From Entomortierella parvispora (lineage: Eukaryota > Mortierellomycota > Mortierellomycetes > Mortierellales > Mortierellaceae): 64,000 nucleotides of DNA. Within the stretch, counting starts at the first letter, position 1; the number at the start of each line of letters is the position of its first letter. Positions 16,487-27,500 of the stretch are shown here, one piece after another. Under the pieces are notes generated by a model, which saw only the letters and a program-made list of their open reading frames with translations, was not told the origin of the DNA and made no database searches. The stretch covers positions 673,263 to 737,262 of the forward strand of contig OY752148.1 in NCBI GenBank assembly GCA_963573315.1. The letters are read 5' to 3'. Made by a program: the position numbers and the translations under genes.

Positions 16487-17062
16487 CGAGGTACACTTAC
16501 GATGTCATATCTCTTCTGAGTGGACCTGTTATGATCTTGGCAACCCACCCTGAGGCCTTCATTGGTGCTTGGGGACCAACCATCCTCCTCGTTATATCTC
16601 GGAGTCTCCTCTGAACCCTCAGTTAGGCGACCTTGTCCCCTTTCCCAGATAGAATCTCCTTTGCCTTGCTTTACTGACTAGATCCCATCCCATCCCCTGT
16701 GTTGTTATTAGTATAGTATAGTCGCCGTCGTGCTCTTAGCCTTGTAGTCTTTGTTCTCCTGTTTGGATCCCGTTAGGACCTGCCTGCTCTTCGGTATGTG
16801 GTCCTTGGTTTTCATCCAGTTCGTTCTACTTATCTTTTGATCCCTTTGCTGACTCTCTCTCCTTCCTGTTTATCTCCAGTACTATCTCCTTGAGACTGTA
16901 TCTGATCATACAACAGCGTTGTGCCTGATCCCTGTGGCCCTGAGAGCAAAGTCCCTATCAACTGTAAGCGACGATTTTTGTTAGTCATCTTTCTTCTCGT
17001 TATCAATTTCGCTTCCAGCTCATTGCTGACCTTAGACTATACTTACATTAGACAACATCACA
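16487..17062 (+). repeat. C1 5' LTR, last 576 bp
   Basis: Continuation of the LTR after E, ending AACATCACA. Together with 12365-12830 it makes 1042 bp, matching the 3' LTR. It carries the intron-like segment at its end. Confidence 0.92.
16964..17051 (+). other. Possible spliceosomal intron in the C LTR (88 bp)
   Basis: GTAAGC donor at 16964, a pyrimidine-rich middle, branch-point-like GCTGAC (17025-17030) and acceptor TTACATTAG ending at 17051, 22 nt after the branch A. Size and signals fit fungal introns. It ends 11 bp before the LTR end and the expected primer-binding site. The segment is present in every C LTR that reaches this far. Splicing is not shown. Confidence 0.4.
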
Positions 17063-17197
17063 CCCGAAGCCAATTTGGTGGAGAACCTGGGCAAAAAACA
17101 AGCTCAACCGTCTGAGATTAAAAGAAGGCTCTGATCATTCGAGAACAACTAGTGTCCCACATTTGAATCCAGCCCCACCCTGACAAACCAATCAACC
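17063..17197 (+). other. C1 leader
   Basis: Starts CCCGAAGCCAATTTGGTGG, where the primer-binding site should be. I cannot assign a tRNA. Gag begins at 17198. No gene is seen in this stretch. Confidence 0.55.
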
Positions 17198-18661
17198 ATG
17201 TCAGACAACGCCAGTAGTCAGGAACAACCATCCCCTGTGTTGGTCGATATGCGTATGGAAGGAGAAGTCCCGAACCACCTTCTCAACCAACCGCTGGATT
17301 CTACGACAGGCGGCCCCAATCACTTCGTGGCCACGGAAAGAGAGGAGAGAGTCATTGAGAATGCAGTAAACCGGATCCTGAGAAGAATCGAGTTAATGAC
17401 TGCAAACCAACATCCGAGATACGCGCAACCCTTCGACTCAGCCCCAGAAGCGGAGGAGCATTCTCCCCAACAACAATTTAGACCGAACACGAGATCACCC
17501 AACCTACGAGATGACGGAGCCCGTGAACCATGGGACCATCAATATCAGGATGCCCCCAGAGCGCATATGTCGCACATGGATTTCAAGGACAGAAAAGAGC
17601 CACGCGTTTGCTCGCACGGAAAGTTCAATCCAAAAAAGCACAAGGCAGAGGTATGGTTACGACAATATCAACTATGGGCTGGTACTCAATTCACCAACCT
17701 CAGCCCTGAGGCGCGTATTTCAAGAACCGTCGAGTCCTTTGGAGCTTCGATGGGGACCGACGAGACCCAATCCTGGTTTGTCCAACTCCTCCAAGCGACT
17801 CCCCGAGCTTACCCTGAGGCCATTTACCGAGACTTCCGTCAAACCTTCATGTCCGTTCGCGATCAACTATTATCGGGTTCCCTAGTCTTGCTAGACAAGT
17901 GCAAACAAACCAAGAAGGAATCAGTGAAAGCATTTAACAACCGCTTCTCTATCCTGAACCGCCAATATCTGGAGGCAACACTTCAAGGACAAGGGGTATA
18001 TGACGAGGCAGGCGTTCGAAGGGCTTATCTCAAGAATCTCTTCTTACCGGACATCGCCAGGAGGATTCACCACGGGGACAACCTAGATTGGATGATGGCC
18101 CAGGCCGATAAATGTGCCCTCAAGATGTACGAGCTGTATTTAGCCCGCCATGATGACAAATCGGACGAATCAAGCGATGAGGAAGAATCACCCGAAGACG
18201 AGGATGAAGCCGAAGCTAGCAGCACCATTAAGAAGACTCCCACCGATGACAGAAAGACGACCGGGACCAAATCCACGACTGTCACAACCTCCAGGGCTGG
18301 TACTACCTCGACAACTACCAACAAGGATAAGACCGACCTGAAGAACTCTGTATCCAAGGACGAGTTTGATCACCTCTCTCGAGAAATGGAACGCATGAAG
18401 ATTCTTATCAGCAAGGGTAATCGATCCATCCCTAGGCCCGCCGGGCCTCCCACCACTCGATACTCTGGCGAGAAGAGTGCCCCGGAGGTTAGACAATGCT
18501 ACAATTGTCAGCAGACAGGGCATTTAGCACGAGACTGTCCTGCTCCGAAGACAAACCAGACTCTGTTGGTTGAGTCCATGATTGACAACGGTATTGGCGT
18601 GGAAGACTTCAACGTTCGCTGTTACTACTTTGGATACGTTGAGGTTGAGATGGATTTTTAG
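17198..18661 (+). CDS. C1 Gag
   Basis: 487 residues. The N-terminus is disordered. A capsid domain follows at ~140-300 (KFNPKKHKAEVWLRQYQLWAG; the FRQTFMSVRDQLL and ESVKAFNNRFSILNRQY helices). An acidic Ser/Asp/Glu stretch (~325-345) and a Thr-rich linker lead to one CCHC knuckle, CYNCQQTGHLARDC (~436-449). The ATG at 17198 follows the leader and is the same in all three copies. The stop TAG (18659-18661) comes directly after GATTTT, and pol is open in the -1 frame, so a slip on the run of five T could join Gag to Pol. Confidence 0.92.
   Translation: MSDNASSQEQPSPVLVDMRMEGEVPNHLLNQPLDSTTGGPNHFVATEREERVIENAVNRILRRIELMTANQHPRYAQPFDSAPEAEEHSPQQQFRPNTRSPNLRDDGAREPWDHQYQDAPRAHMSHMDFKDRKEPRVCSHGKFNPKKHKAEVWLRQYQLWAGTQFTNLSPEARISRTVESFGASMGTDETQSWFVQLLQATPRAYPEAIYRDFRQTFMSVRDQLLSGSLVLLDKCKQTKKESVKAFNNRFSILNRQYLEATLQGQGVYDEAGVRRAYLKNLFLPDIARRIHHGDNLDWMMAQADKCALKMYELYLARHDDKSDESSDEEESPEDEDEAEASSTIKKTPTDDRKTTGTKSTTVTTSRAGTTSTTTNKDKTDLKNSVSKDEFDHLSREMERMKILISKGNRSIPRPAGPPTTRYSGEKSAPEVRQCYNCQQTGHLARDCPAPKTNQTLLVESMIDNGIGVEDFNVRCYYFGYVEVEMDF
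18655..18661 (+). promoter_or_regulatory. Candidate -1 slip site at the C gag stop
   Basis: The gag codons are GAT TTT TAG, five T in a row ending in the stop. A one-base backward slip of the Phe tRNA is fully re-paired (TTT) and next reads TTA GAA, in the open pol frame. The same bases occur in C2 and C3. Confidence 0.45.
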
Positions 18662-18741
18662 AAGGGGACCATGGAACTACTCCAAGCCATGAACCCCCTG
18701 ACCCTATCCATGGAGAAACGTTAGAAGAAGAAGAAGCAAAT

Positions 18742-21700
18742 GTGTTGGTAGCAGCTCGCTCCTCCCCACGCAATCCAACCAACTCATTACCTTACGCAAA
18801 AGCACCGCCGCCTAGAGGTATACCCCGACCGACCGCTTCCGCCCAGGTCCTAAAGCAACCCCCGGCTTTGACCAACCGCCTCGGCCCTCCCAGCATGCAT
18901 CGCCCGAAGACCATTCAACATGCTGAATCCAAGACATCCACGATGGATGTAGATCCTCCTTCTCGACGAGAGATGATGACCGCCGTCGAGATCCCTGTCC
19001 GTCCCAAGAGTAATGTGACGTTTGCGGTCGAGGGCCCATCTGCTGCGGAAAACCTGGCCCGGCTCGAACGTACAATCGCTGCCCAGAACGCAATCAAGGC
19101 GCAGAGGGACAATGGACAAGCCAAGAGAGATGAGAAGGAGGAGGATGAGGTGGATGGAGGCTTGCGAAGGATGATGGTTCCCCCGAGGGAGGGTCGAAAA
19201 GCAATGGCGGCAAGAAAAGTGAATGGAGATGGAGATGCTGGCCCGAGCATGAGTGCGTCAGCAGGACCGAAGAACACTTGGGACGAAAAAGACCGAGCTA
19301 AGCCACCCCCGCACACTGGAACAAAAAAGAAATCAGAGAGCAGCAAGAGCCAAAAAGGGAAAGAGGACAGCAAAAAAGGGACGGACAAGAAAAAGAAATC
19401 TGGCCGGACACGCGAGTCGGACGAGGCATTTCTAAAGTCTCTTCCCAACCCCATCGTCTTGCAGTTGAACCAACAGCCGTTTGACATCCGTCAGTGCTTA
19501 AGGACCACTAAGGTTGAGGGTCTTACCATCGGTCAACTAATGGAGTTATCCCCCAGCATCCGCCGAACCGTTCAAGCATCGTTGAAGACTGTACCGCGTG
19601 AGGAGCGAATTTTACTCAGTGAAGAATATCCGTCCCTGCCCCTCGGGGAGTCTGAAGCGGAAGAGTTGCGTGTATTTTTGAATCGTGTTGAACGATCAAA
19701 GACAGACACTCATGGATTCCGAGCCGCAATTATGGGAACCAAGTGCGATATCTTACTTGATGGAGGATCTTGCGTCAATGTCATCCGTCGCGGGTTCTTG
19801 GAGCAGATTGGCATCACCAACCACACTCCATATTCGTCGTTTACTTTGAAAGGGTTGACGGGGAATGCAGGCGTGGCTGGAGAGGCACCGAGCGTGCCTA
19901 TCGATATCCAAGGTATCATGATCCCGGCCGGTTGTGTGATCGTCGAGTCCGTCGACTTCAATATTCTGTTGGGTCGTCCTTTCCTTGAAGCCTGTGGAGG
20001 ATATACAGATTGGGCCACCGCCGTTACTAGTTTGCAAATACAAGGCTTCAAGATCGTGATCGATGGACGTGCTCGAACCACCCCGAAAGTCTCTCGTCTC
20101 CCCATCCAAGATAAACAACAGGACCCGGTGATAGAAACAAGTGAAGAGGGTGACACCGACGGTTCATCAGACGAGTCGGACACAGATGAGGAGGATTCTT
20201 CGACCGACGACAAAGAAAACGACGACGAAGGGTATGCCCTACTCATTCGAAGCATTCAGGAGGGCAAGGTTGAGCGGACTGATGCGCGACAACTCAAGAA
20301 GGACGATGAGAATGAGGAGATCGTCAATTGTTGGTTCTTGCGCGCCGTCTTCCCTGATCCCCCTGCCTTGGATGGACGACAACCCACCTCTTGTTTGTCA
20401 ATTTCAGATTCTTCGGATACGGCCTCATCGAAGATCAGCGATCCTATGTTTGATGCGGCCCCGATAATGGTCAACAATTCATACGGATTTCATTTGGAGG
20501 CTCCCCGCTGTCGTGATCGTTTGACTAACACCCCGGTCATATTGTTGCCCGGCCTGGAGGAGCGATCAGTATACGTGGGAGATATCCAAGAGGTTCACGA
20601 CAACTTGCCTGAAATCCAACGCATTTTTCAGGAGCACCAGGAGTGTTTTCCCAAGGAAGGGGAGATGTCTAGGACGTTGGATGCAGATATGTTGGAAGCC
20701 CCTGCCTCTTTTCACCTCAAACCTGGGTCCAAATTTCCGCGCGCATATAACAAAAAATACTCGCCCGGACAAATTGCGACCTTGTGCGAGTATCGAGACC
20801 AGATGGTCAGGGCTGGAAAAATGAGGCGATCTGGCTCACCTGCTTCTTGCAACCCTCTCCTGATTCAGAAGAAGGATGGATCTTATCGGGTGTGCATTAA
20901 TTTTATCCCTGTCAACAAATTAATTGCCCCCATGGCCTGGCCCTTACCGGACCCTATCACTGAGATATACAAGCTGCAAGGATGCGAATTCTTATCTTTT
21001 TGGGATTGCAAGGACGGATACCTCCAATCGCCCATTGCCGAAGACAGTCGCTTTCTCACCGCCGTTGCTTTCCCAGACGGACTGTACGAGTACAATGTAT
21101 TACCGATGGGCCTCATTGACTCCATGCAATGGTACACTCGACACATGGGCGAGGTCTTTAATTCTATCAAGGATCGACTCTGCAATTTTGTGGACGACAT
21201 GGCTACCGGAGATGCCAAATTCCCCCTTCATTTTCGGACTGTGGAAGAAGTGTTGGTGCGGATGGATGAGTTCAATGGATCGTTCTCTGGCAAGAAATCA
21301 GCATTTTTTGTGAAGCAGCGCGAGTTTTTGGGACGGATCGTCGGGAATGATCATATCTCGGCCGACCCAAAGAAGCTATCCAAGATGGAATATTGGCCGG
21401 TTCCGCAAAATGTGACAGAGTTGCGCGGATTTGTCGGGTTTGCCTTATTCCTCTGCGATTTCATATCCAACTTTTCTGCCATGGCTGCTCCACTCTTCCC
21501 GCTGTACAAATTGCACAAGGATCCCAAGGCCTTTGTCGACAAATGGTTGTCAGACCCCAAGTATACAGAAGCCTTTCGTGCCATTCAAATCGCTCTGGTT
21601 ACTGCTCCGGTTTTGGTCATGATGGATCATAGACGCCCAGTTATTATTTCGGCCGACACCTCAGATTTTGCTTCTGGCCATGTAATTGCACACTGTCTGC

Positions 21701-23394
21701 ACCCCGAAGATGATGAGCGGATTGATATCCATGTCAAGTATCAGCCGATAGTGTTTGGGAGCCGAAAATTATCTGGGGCCGAGTCAAGATATTTCGCCAC
21801 TGAGCGTGAGCTGTTAGGATTGGTGTACTGCTTAACCAAGCATAGCCATCTGTTGGAGGGAAAGGAGATTCATGTCTTCATCGATCATCGAGCGTTGTTA
21901 TATCTGCACAACCTCTCTTCCAAAAGTGCACGCCTCACTCGATGGACCTTCATCATTGCTCAGTTCAGGATCACCATCCACCATCGTCCGGGGCGAGATA
22001 TGAAAGACTCGGATCCGCTCTCCCGTATTCATCATAAGAACATCACGGGTGAAGATTTGCCAGACATAGGAATGGAGGATGCAATGGAGATGGAGGAGAA
22101 CAAGCGGCTTATGAGGACTATGCTGATTTCAGAGGATCAGGAGCCTTTTGTTTCGATTGTGGCAGCTTTGCAAGGGGACCCATTGACATATTTGGATAAG
22201 GTCACTAGGGGGAAGATCATGAGCATGCTTCCCAAGTACTTTGTCACTCAAGGGCGTTTATTTAAACGCACATCTGGTGGTAGCCCACGCCAGTATGTAC
22301 CACCAGGTGAAGTTTTGAGCGTGCTGGAGAACACTCATGGATCTACTGTCATGGGTCATCTCGGAGTGGTCGCAACATATACACTCATTGCCGAAGGGTA
22401 CTTCTGGCCGGGCATGTACGCAGACGTTAAGAAGCACCTTTCGACTTGCGACGCTTGTCAACGCTTTCAAACGCGCGATCCAACACGATATCGTTTCCAT
22501 CGTTTGCCGCCACCTCAAACGATCTTCCATACCTTGGGCCTGGATGCAGTTGGACCCTTACCGATGTCTAATGGCAAGCGGTTTGTTTTGAATATGGTGG
22601 ATTATCTCTCTGGATGGGTTGTATCTGTCGCCCTTGCTTCTTTAGCAGGAAATATTATCGTCCGGACTGTAGAAAAGCATTGGGCTCGACAATATGGATA
22701 CCCCCATCGCATCATCACGGACAATGGATCATCTCTATCTGCGGGAGCCTTCAAGGAGTGGTGTATCAATCATGAAATCGATCTCGACCCTGCTTCTGCA
22801 TATCATCCAGAGACCAATGGAATGGTGGAGCGATATAACGGTTTTATGGTACGACAATTGGCTCGTATCATTCAGCATGATGGTTTGGCTGAGAGTGCCT
22901 GGGCTACTATCTTGGACCGTGTTACATGGACTTGGAGAACTCAGATCAAGCAGACTAGAGGCGTATCTCCTTTCGAAATCCTCTTTGGTCAACGAGCTCG
23001 CCTCCCATGGGATATAGATCACACTCGGAAGATGGATATGAATGAACGCGAGGAAGTCGACGAGGAGAGACGTGAGATCTTGGAAGTTTTGCGTGCTGAA
23101 GTTCATCAGAGGATTATTAATGAACACAAGTGGTCCACTGAAGCTGCTGATCTACCCCTCCCTCGGAAATATGAGGTCGGAGACGAGGTCTTGGTCCATC
23201 AGTCCGCACTTCTGAAGCAATGGAGTGGCAAGCTATCACCTCGTTGGAAGGGCCCTTTAACCATCTTCGAAGCTTTGCCTGGAGGTGCCTATCGATTGGG
23301 CGAGAAGGTTGAGGGGCAATGGCATCGATATTTTGGAGGTCGCCCTGTCAACCATGCTCGTCTTAAGCCTTACAAACGTGACACCCAGGATTAA
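18742..23394 (+). CDS. C1 Pol: protease, RT, RNase H, integrase
   Basis: 1550 residues from the first ATG; the frame is already open at the gag stop ~80 nt upstream, so it is probably made as Gag-Pol. A basic/disordered region is at 1-230. The protease-like domain has CDILLDGGSCVNV (~336-348; DGG instead of DSG/DTG) and NILLGRPFLE. The RT is at ~640-900 (VCINFIPVNKLI, FWDCKDGYLQSPI, active site FVDD). RNase H is at ~960-1100 (ISADTSDFASGHV, FIDHRALLYLH). The integrase has HHCC (HLGVVATYT...CDACQRF) and a DDE core (LGLDAVGPLP, ITDNGSS, GMVERYNGFM). A C-terminal GPLTIFEALPGGAYRL module is present but no chromodomain. It differs from C2 and C3 at RLCNFVDD versus RLSNFVDD. Confidence 0.92.
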   Translation: MLVAARSSPRNPTNSLPYAKAPPPRGIPRPTASAQVLKQPPALTNRLGPPSMHRPKTIQHAESKTSTMDVDPPSRREMMTAVEIPVRPKSNVTFAVEGPSAAENLARLERTIAAQNAIKAQRDNGQAKRDEKEEDEVDGGLRRMMVPPREGRKAMAARKVNGDGDAGPSMSASAGPKNTWDEKDRAKPPPHTGTKKKSESSKSQKGKEDSKKGTDKKKKSGRTRESDEAFLKSLPNPIVLQLNQQPFDIRQCLRTTKVEGLTIGQLMELSPSIRRTVQASLKTVPREERILLSEEYPSLPLGESEAEELRVFLNRVERSKTDTHGFRAAIMGTKCDILLDGGSCVNVIRRGFLEQIGITNHTPYSSFTLKGLTGNAGVAGEAPSVPIDIQGIMIPAGCVIVESVDFNILLGRPFLEACGGYTDWATAVTSLQIQGFKIVIDGRARTTPKVSRLPIQDKQQDPVIETSEEGDTDGSSDESDTDEEDSSTDDKENDDEGYALLIRSIQEGKVERTDARQLKKDDENEEIVNCWFLRAVFPDPPALDGRQPTSCLSISDSSDTASSKISDPMFDAAPIMVNNSYGFHLEAPRCRDRLTNTPVILLPGLEERSVYVGDIQEVHDNLPEIQRIFQEHQECFPKEGEMSRTLDADMLEAPASFHLKPGSKFPRAYNKKYSPGQIATLCEYRDQMVRAGKMRRSGSPASCNPLLIQKKDGSYRVCINFIPVNKLIAPMAWPLPDPITEIYKLQGCEFLSFWDCKDGYLQSPIAEDSRFLTAVAFPDGLYEYNVLPMGLIDSMQWYTRHMGEVFNSIKDRLCNFVDDMATGDAKFPLHFRTVEEVLVRMDEFNGSFSGKKSAFFVKQREFLGRIVGNDHISADPKKLSKMEYWPVPQNVTELRGFVGFALFLCDFISNFSAMAAPLFPLYKLHKDPKAFVDKWLSDPKYTEAFRAIQIALVTAPVLVMMDHRRPVIISADTSDFASGHVIAHCLHPEDDERIDIHVKYQPIVFGSRKLSGAESRYFATERELLGLVYCLTKHSHLLEGKEIHVFIDHRALLYLHNLSSKSARLTRWTFIIAQFRITIHHRPGRDMKDSDPLSRIHHKNITGEDLPDIGMEDAMEMEENKRLMRTMLISEDQEPFVSIVAALQGDPLTYLDKVTRGKIMSMLPKYFVTQGRLFKRTSGGSPRQYVPPGEVLSVLENTHGSTVMGHLGVVATYTLIAEGYFWPGMYADVKKHLSTCDACQRFQTRDPTRYRFHRLPPPQTIFHTLGLDAVGPLPMSNGKRFVLNMVDYLSGWVVSVALASLAGNIIVRTVEKHWARQYGYPHRIITDNGSSLSAGAFKEWCINHEIDLDPASAYHPETNGMVERYNGFMVRQLARIIQHDGLAESAWATILDRVTWTWRTQIKQTRGVSPFEILFGQRARLPWDIDHTRKMDMNEREEVDEERREILEVLRAEVHQRIINEHKWSTEAADLPLPRKYEVGDEVLVHQSALLKQWSGKLSPRWKGPLTIFEALPGGAYRLGEKVEGQWHRYFGGRPVNHARLKPYKRDTQD

Positions 23395-23491
23395 ATAGAT
23401 CTGGAGGACGCCTTTGGGGATCAGCTTCCCTAGAGACACTCGCTGGCTTGCTCTCACATAAGACGATGTGAGAAAGAGACCCTGGGATCGG
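23395..23491 (+). other. C1 3' end of internal region with purine tract
   Basis: 97 bp between the pol stop and the 3' LTR. A short purine-rich GAGAAAGAGA (about 23470-23478) is the best, but imperfect, polypurine-tract candidate. Confidence 0.4.
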
Positions 23492-24533
23492 TGTGGTGTA
23501 GTGGATCCAGGTCCCAGATCCACGCGAGCGAGATAGAGAGAGTTATTTTTAGTATTTAGTTATTTTTTTATTTTTGTTCCTGTTTTCTGTTTTCTATAAA
23601 AAAGGGAGCAAAGTCCACTTTGCTCCTGGTTGCCTTTTCCCCTTACGATTCCCTCCTGTACCTTGTTGATCACCAGAACACCTCCCTTCTGCTCGTATCT
23701 GTCTCGCAGTTACCCTTGGCGTTGCTGCAATATTCAACCCCATCAGCCTTTGGACGCCGTTGCAATATACGAATCCCTGGGCCTTGACTGTTCCCTGGAT
23801 ATCCCCCAGACCTTTTGTGTTCCCTTGATCCTCCCTGCCCACTCTCGCAACATATCCATCCGTGTGCCAGCCCTCCTTGATCAAGTCCTGTACCGCCCTC
23901 CGAGCGCTCCGTAGGATCACCTGGACCCTCGCCTATCCGATATCAATTGGCCATTTGCGAGGTACACTTACGATGTCATATCTCTTCTGAGTGGACCTGT
24001 TATGATCTTGGCAACCCACCCTGAGGCCTTCATTGGTGCTTGGGGACCAACCATCCTCCTCGTTATATCTCGGAGTCTCCTCTGAACCCTCAGTTAGGCG
24101 ACCTTGTCCCCTTTCCCAGATAGAATCTCCTTTGCCTTGCTTTACTGACTAGATCCCATCCCATCCCCTGTGTTGTTATTAGTATAGTATAGTCGCCGTC
24201 GTGCTCTTAGCCTTGTAGTCTTTGTTCTCCTGTTTGGATCCCGTTAGGACCTGCCTGCTCTTCGGTATGTGGTCCTTGGTTTTCATCCAGTTCGTTCTAC
24301 TTATCTTTTGATCCCTTTGCTGACTCTCTCTCCTTCCTGTTTATCTCCAGTACTATCTCCTTGAGACTGTATCTGATCATACAACAGCGTTGTGCCTGAT
24401 CCCTGTGGCCCTGAGAGCAAAGTCCCTATCAACTGTAAGCGACGATTTTTGTTAGTCATCTTTCTTCTCGTTATCAATTTCGCTTCCAGCTCATTGCTGA
24501 CCTTAGACTATACTTACATTAGACAACATCACA
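23492..24533 (+). repeat. C1 3' LTR (1042 bp)
   Basis: Complete, TGTGGTGTAG to AACATCACA. It provides the empty site for E (CCATTTGCGAGG). It is followed by the duplicated ACGT and then F1 pol. Confidence 0.95.
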
Positions 24534-24537
24534 ACGT

Positions 24538-27500
24538 CCATCAACCCTCTCATCAACTGGCGTAACAATGACCTTCACTTCACCCACAATGGTACTTCCG
24601 TTCTCTGGCGCTGTCGTGGTGCCAAGGCCAACTCCGTCACCTTTCGCTCCCAGGGTAAACTCCTCTCACATCTCCACTTCCACTCCCTTGCTGCCCAAGC
24701 AGGAAGCACCCTCTTCCTTGCTCTTGTTAAAACAACCCCTCTGACCTCGGATGTCAACGACAACGACATCAACGCCCCTTCCCCTGCTGCCCCTCCCTTA
24801 CCTCCCGAAATACACTCCATTGTCCACGAAGAATTTCCCGACGTATTCCCCTCCACCCTCCCCTCAGGACTACCTCCGGATCGCGGAGACGCCATGCGTA
24901 TCGAAACCGACCCCACTGCTGACCCACCCTTCCGCCCCGTCATCCGTCTATCTATCGCCGAACTGGATGAACTACGGAAGCAACTGGACGACCTCTTGAG
25001 CAAAGGATTCATCAAACCCTCAACCTCCCCCTATGGTGCACCAGTACTATTCGTGAGAAAAAAAAGATGGCAGCCTAAGGCTATGTGTGGACTACAGAGG
25101 CTTGAACCGTATTACCCGCAAAAACAGACACCCTCTCCCCCGCATTGATGAACTTATAGATCGCTTCCGCGGCGCGCAGTACTTCACCAAGCTGGATCTC
25201 CTCTCAGGCTACCACCAGCAACGGATCGCCCCGGAAGACACTCACAAAACAGCATTCCGCTGCCGATACGGTCACTTTGAATTCAACGTCGTCCCCTTTG
25301 GCTTGACAAACGCCCCAGCGTCATTCTCCAATATGATGTTGCGTGTACTGGACCCGGTCTTGGACAGATGGGTTGTTGTCTATCTCGACGATTTGCTAAT
25401 CTACTCTCGCACTAAGGAGGAACACCTAAAGCATGTGCGCTCAGTCTTAACCCTCCTCCGCAAGCATGGCCTCTACGCGAAACTGTCGAAGTGCTCCTTC
25501 ATGCAGGAACAAACTGAATTCTTGGGACATGTCATCTCCAAAGACGGAATCCACACGAGTGGGGGACTTGTGCGCGCTATCCGAGAATGGCCGCGCCCTC
25601 AGAAACAAAAGGATGTTCAGCAATTCATCGGCCTTGCCCAATTCTACCACCAGTACATCGCTAACTTCGCCACCATTGCATTACCCCTCACCGCGCTCTT
25701 AGGTGAAGGTGTCCCTTTCTCTTGGACCACTGAACAGGAGGCGGCATTCCAAGCCCTCAAAAAGGCGATCAGTCAGGCCCCCGTCCTGCGCATCTTCGAC
25801 CCTGACCTTCTCACTACCGTTGAGACTGACGCCTCCGGCTTTGCTCTTGGAGCAGTCCTCTTCCAGACTGACGCCAACGGCGAGTCGCGTCCTGTTGCCT
25901 TCACCTCACGCAAATTAAACCCAGCGGAACGGAATTATCCCACACACGAACAGGAACTCCTGGCCGTCGTCCACGCTCTGAAGACATGGCGCTATTACCT
26001 GGATGGATCACACTTCATTGTCTACACCGACCATGCCACTTTGCAACACTTTCCGACCCAGCCCAAGTTGACTCGTAGGCAGGCACGATGGATGGAACTA
26101 TTGCAAGAATACAACTTCACCTTCAAGTACAAAAAGGGATCGGATAACGTCGTCCCCGACGCCCTCTCACGACGGCCTGATCACCGCGAACTCAACCAAC
26201 TCTCTGTTCAACTCGACCCCGGGCTTAGGCAGCGCCTGATTGATGGGTACAAAGCGGACCCCCGCCTTAACCCGATCTATGAAAGCTGCCTCCAGGGAAG
26301 TCCTCCTTCAAACTACTCCCTTGTTGATGACATCCTTTGCGTCCGCCGAAAAGGCACCCTCCTTGTCTGTATCCCTGCCAGCTCTGACATTCGCCTATCT
26401 CTCCTTCATGATGCCCACGACTCCGCCATAGCTGGTCACTTCGGCTTCGACAAAACCTACGGGCATCTATGTTCTCGGTTCTACTGGCCGTCAATGGCCA
26501 AAGACACACGACAATACATCCAAAGCTGCGAATCATGTCAACGGTCGAAACCAAGCAACCGCTCCCCCTTGGGTCTCCTCCAACCACTGCCCATCCCGGA
26601 CAGGGCCTGGCACACAGTAACGATGGATTTCCTCGGACCTCTTCCCAAGACCCCTCGTGGCCACGACTGCATTGCTGTCTTTGTTGACAAGCTCACTAAG
26701 CAGGTTCACTTTGCTGCTTGCCACACAACAGATTCTGCTGCACAGACCGCTCGCATCTTCTTCGATCATGTCTTCCGACTTCACGGTATGCCCACAACCT
26801 TTGTCTCCGATCGTGACGCCAAATTCACGAGCCGCTTCTGGAAGGAACTGAGCCGCCTTATGGACGTTCACCTCGCCATGTCAACTGCTTACCATCCCCA
26901 GACAGACGGTCAGACAGAACGCGCCAACCGCACGCTCATTACGATGCTTCGGAGCTTTGTCGATCAACGCCAGACTAATTGGGATCTATTGCTCTCTGCC
27001 GCCGAGTTCGCCACCAACAACGCCACACACGCCTCCACCGGGACCACCCCCTTCTTTTTGAACTATGGGTTACATCCGACCGTACCTATGGCGCTGTTGA
27101 CACCCGCTCCAGGCCCTAACCCCTCCGTTGACGAATTTGTCCAGACTCAAAGCGAGGCCCTCACAATTGCCAAAGAAGCGCTGACATTGGCACAAGAACT
27201 TCAAACCAAGAACGCAGACCGGTACCGCCGAGATCACGACTTCCAAGTCCTCCTCAACCTCGAGAACATAACGCTCGCAGCGGATCGCAGTCGCCCCTCT
27301 CGCAAACTTACTGCCCTCTCCGCCGGTCCCTACAGAATTGTGGAACAACTCTCACCCGTATCCTTCCGCCTGGACTTACCACCGTCAATGAAGATCCACC
27401 CTGTCTTCCATGTCGACCGACTTCAACGCTACTACGCGTCGCCGCTACCCCTCGGCGCACGAGCTCCGGCACAGCCGCCTCCAGAGATTGTTGAGGACGA

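Larger units (their letters stand above)
12365..24533 (+). mobile_element. C1: non-chromodomain Ty3/gypsy element split by E
   Basis: Plus-oriented C copy, TSD ACGT (12361-12364 and 24534-24537), inserted in F1 pol. LTRs are 1042 bp each (TGTGGTG...CATCACA); the 5' one is interrupted by transposon E. Without E and its 3-bp duplication (3656 bp) the length is 8513 bp, exactly that of C2 and C3. Gag and pol are intact and nearly identical to C2 and C3, so this may be a live element. Confidence 0.95.

Noticed and set aside
18915-20255. Long antisense frames (190, 181 and 121 codons) within C pol, repeated in C2 and C3
   Set aside because: Shadows of the coding strand with low-complexity composition; no start context or domain.
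23470-23480. GAGAAAGAGACC as a firm polypurine tract of C
   Set aside because: It is short, interrupted and 12 bp away from the LTR; kept only as a weak candidate in the feature list.
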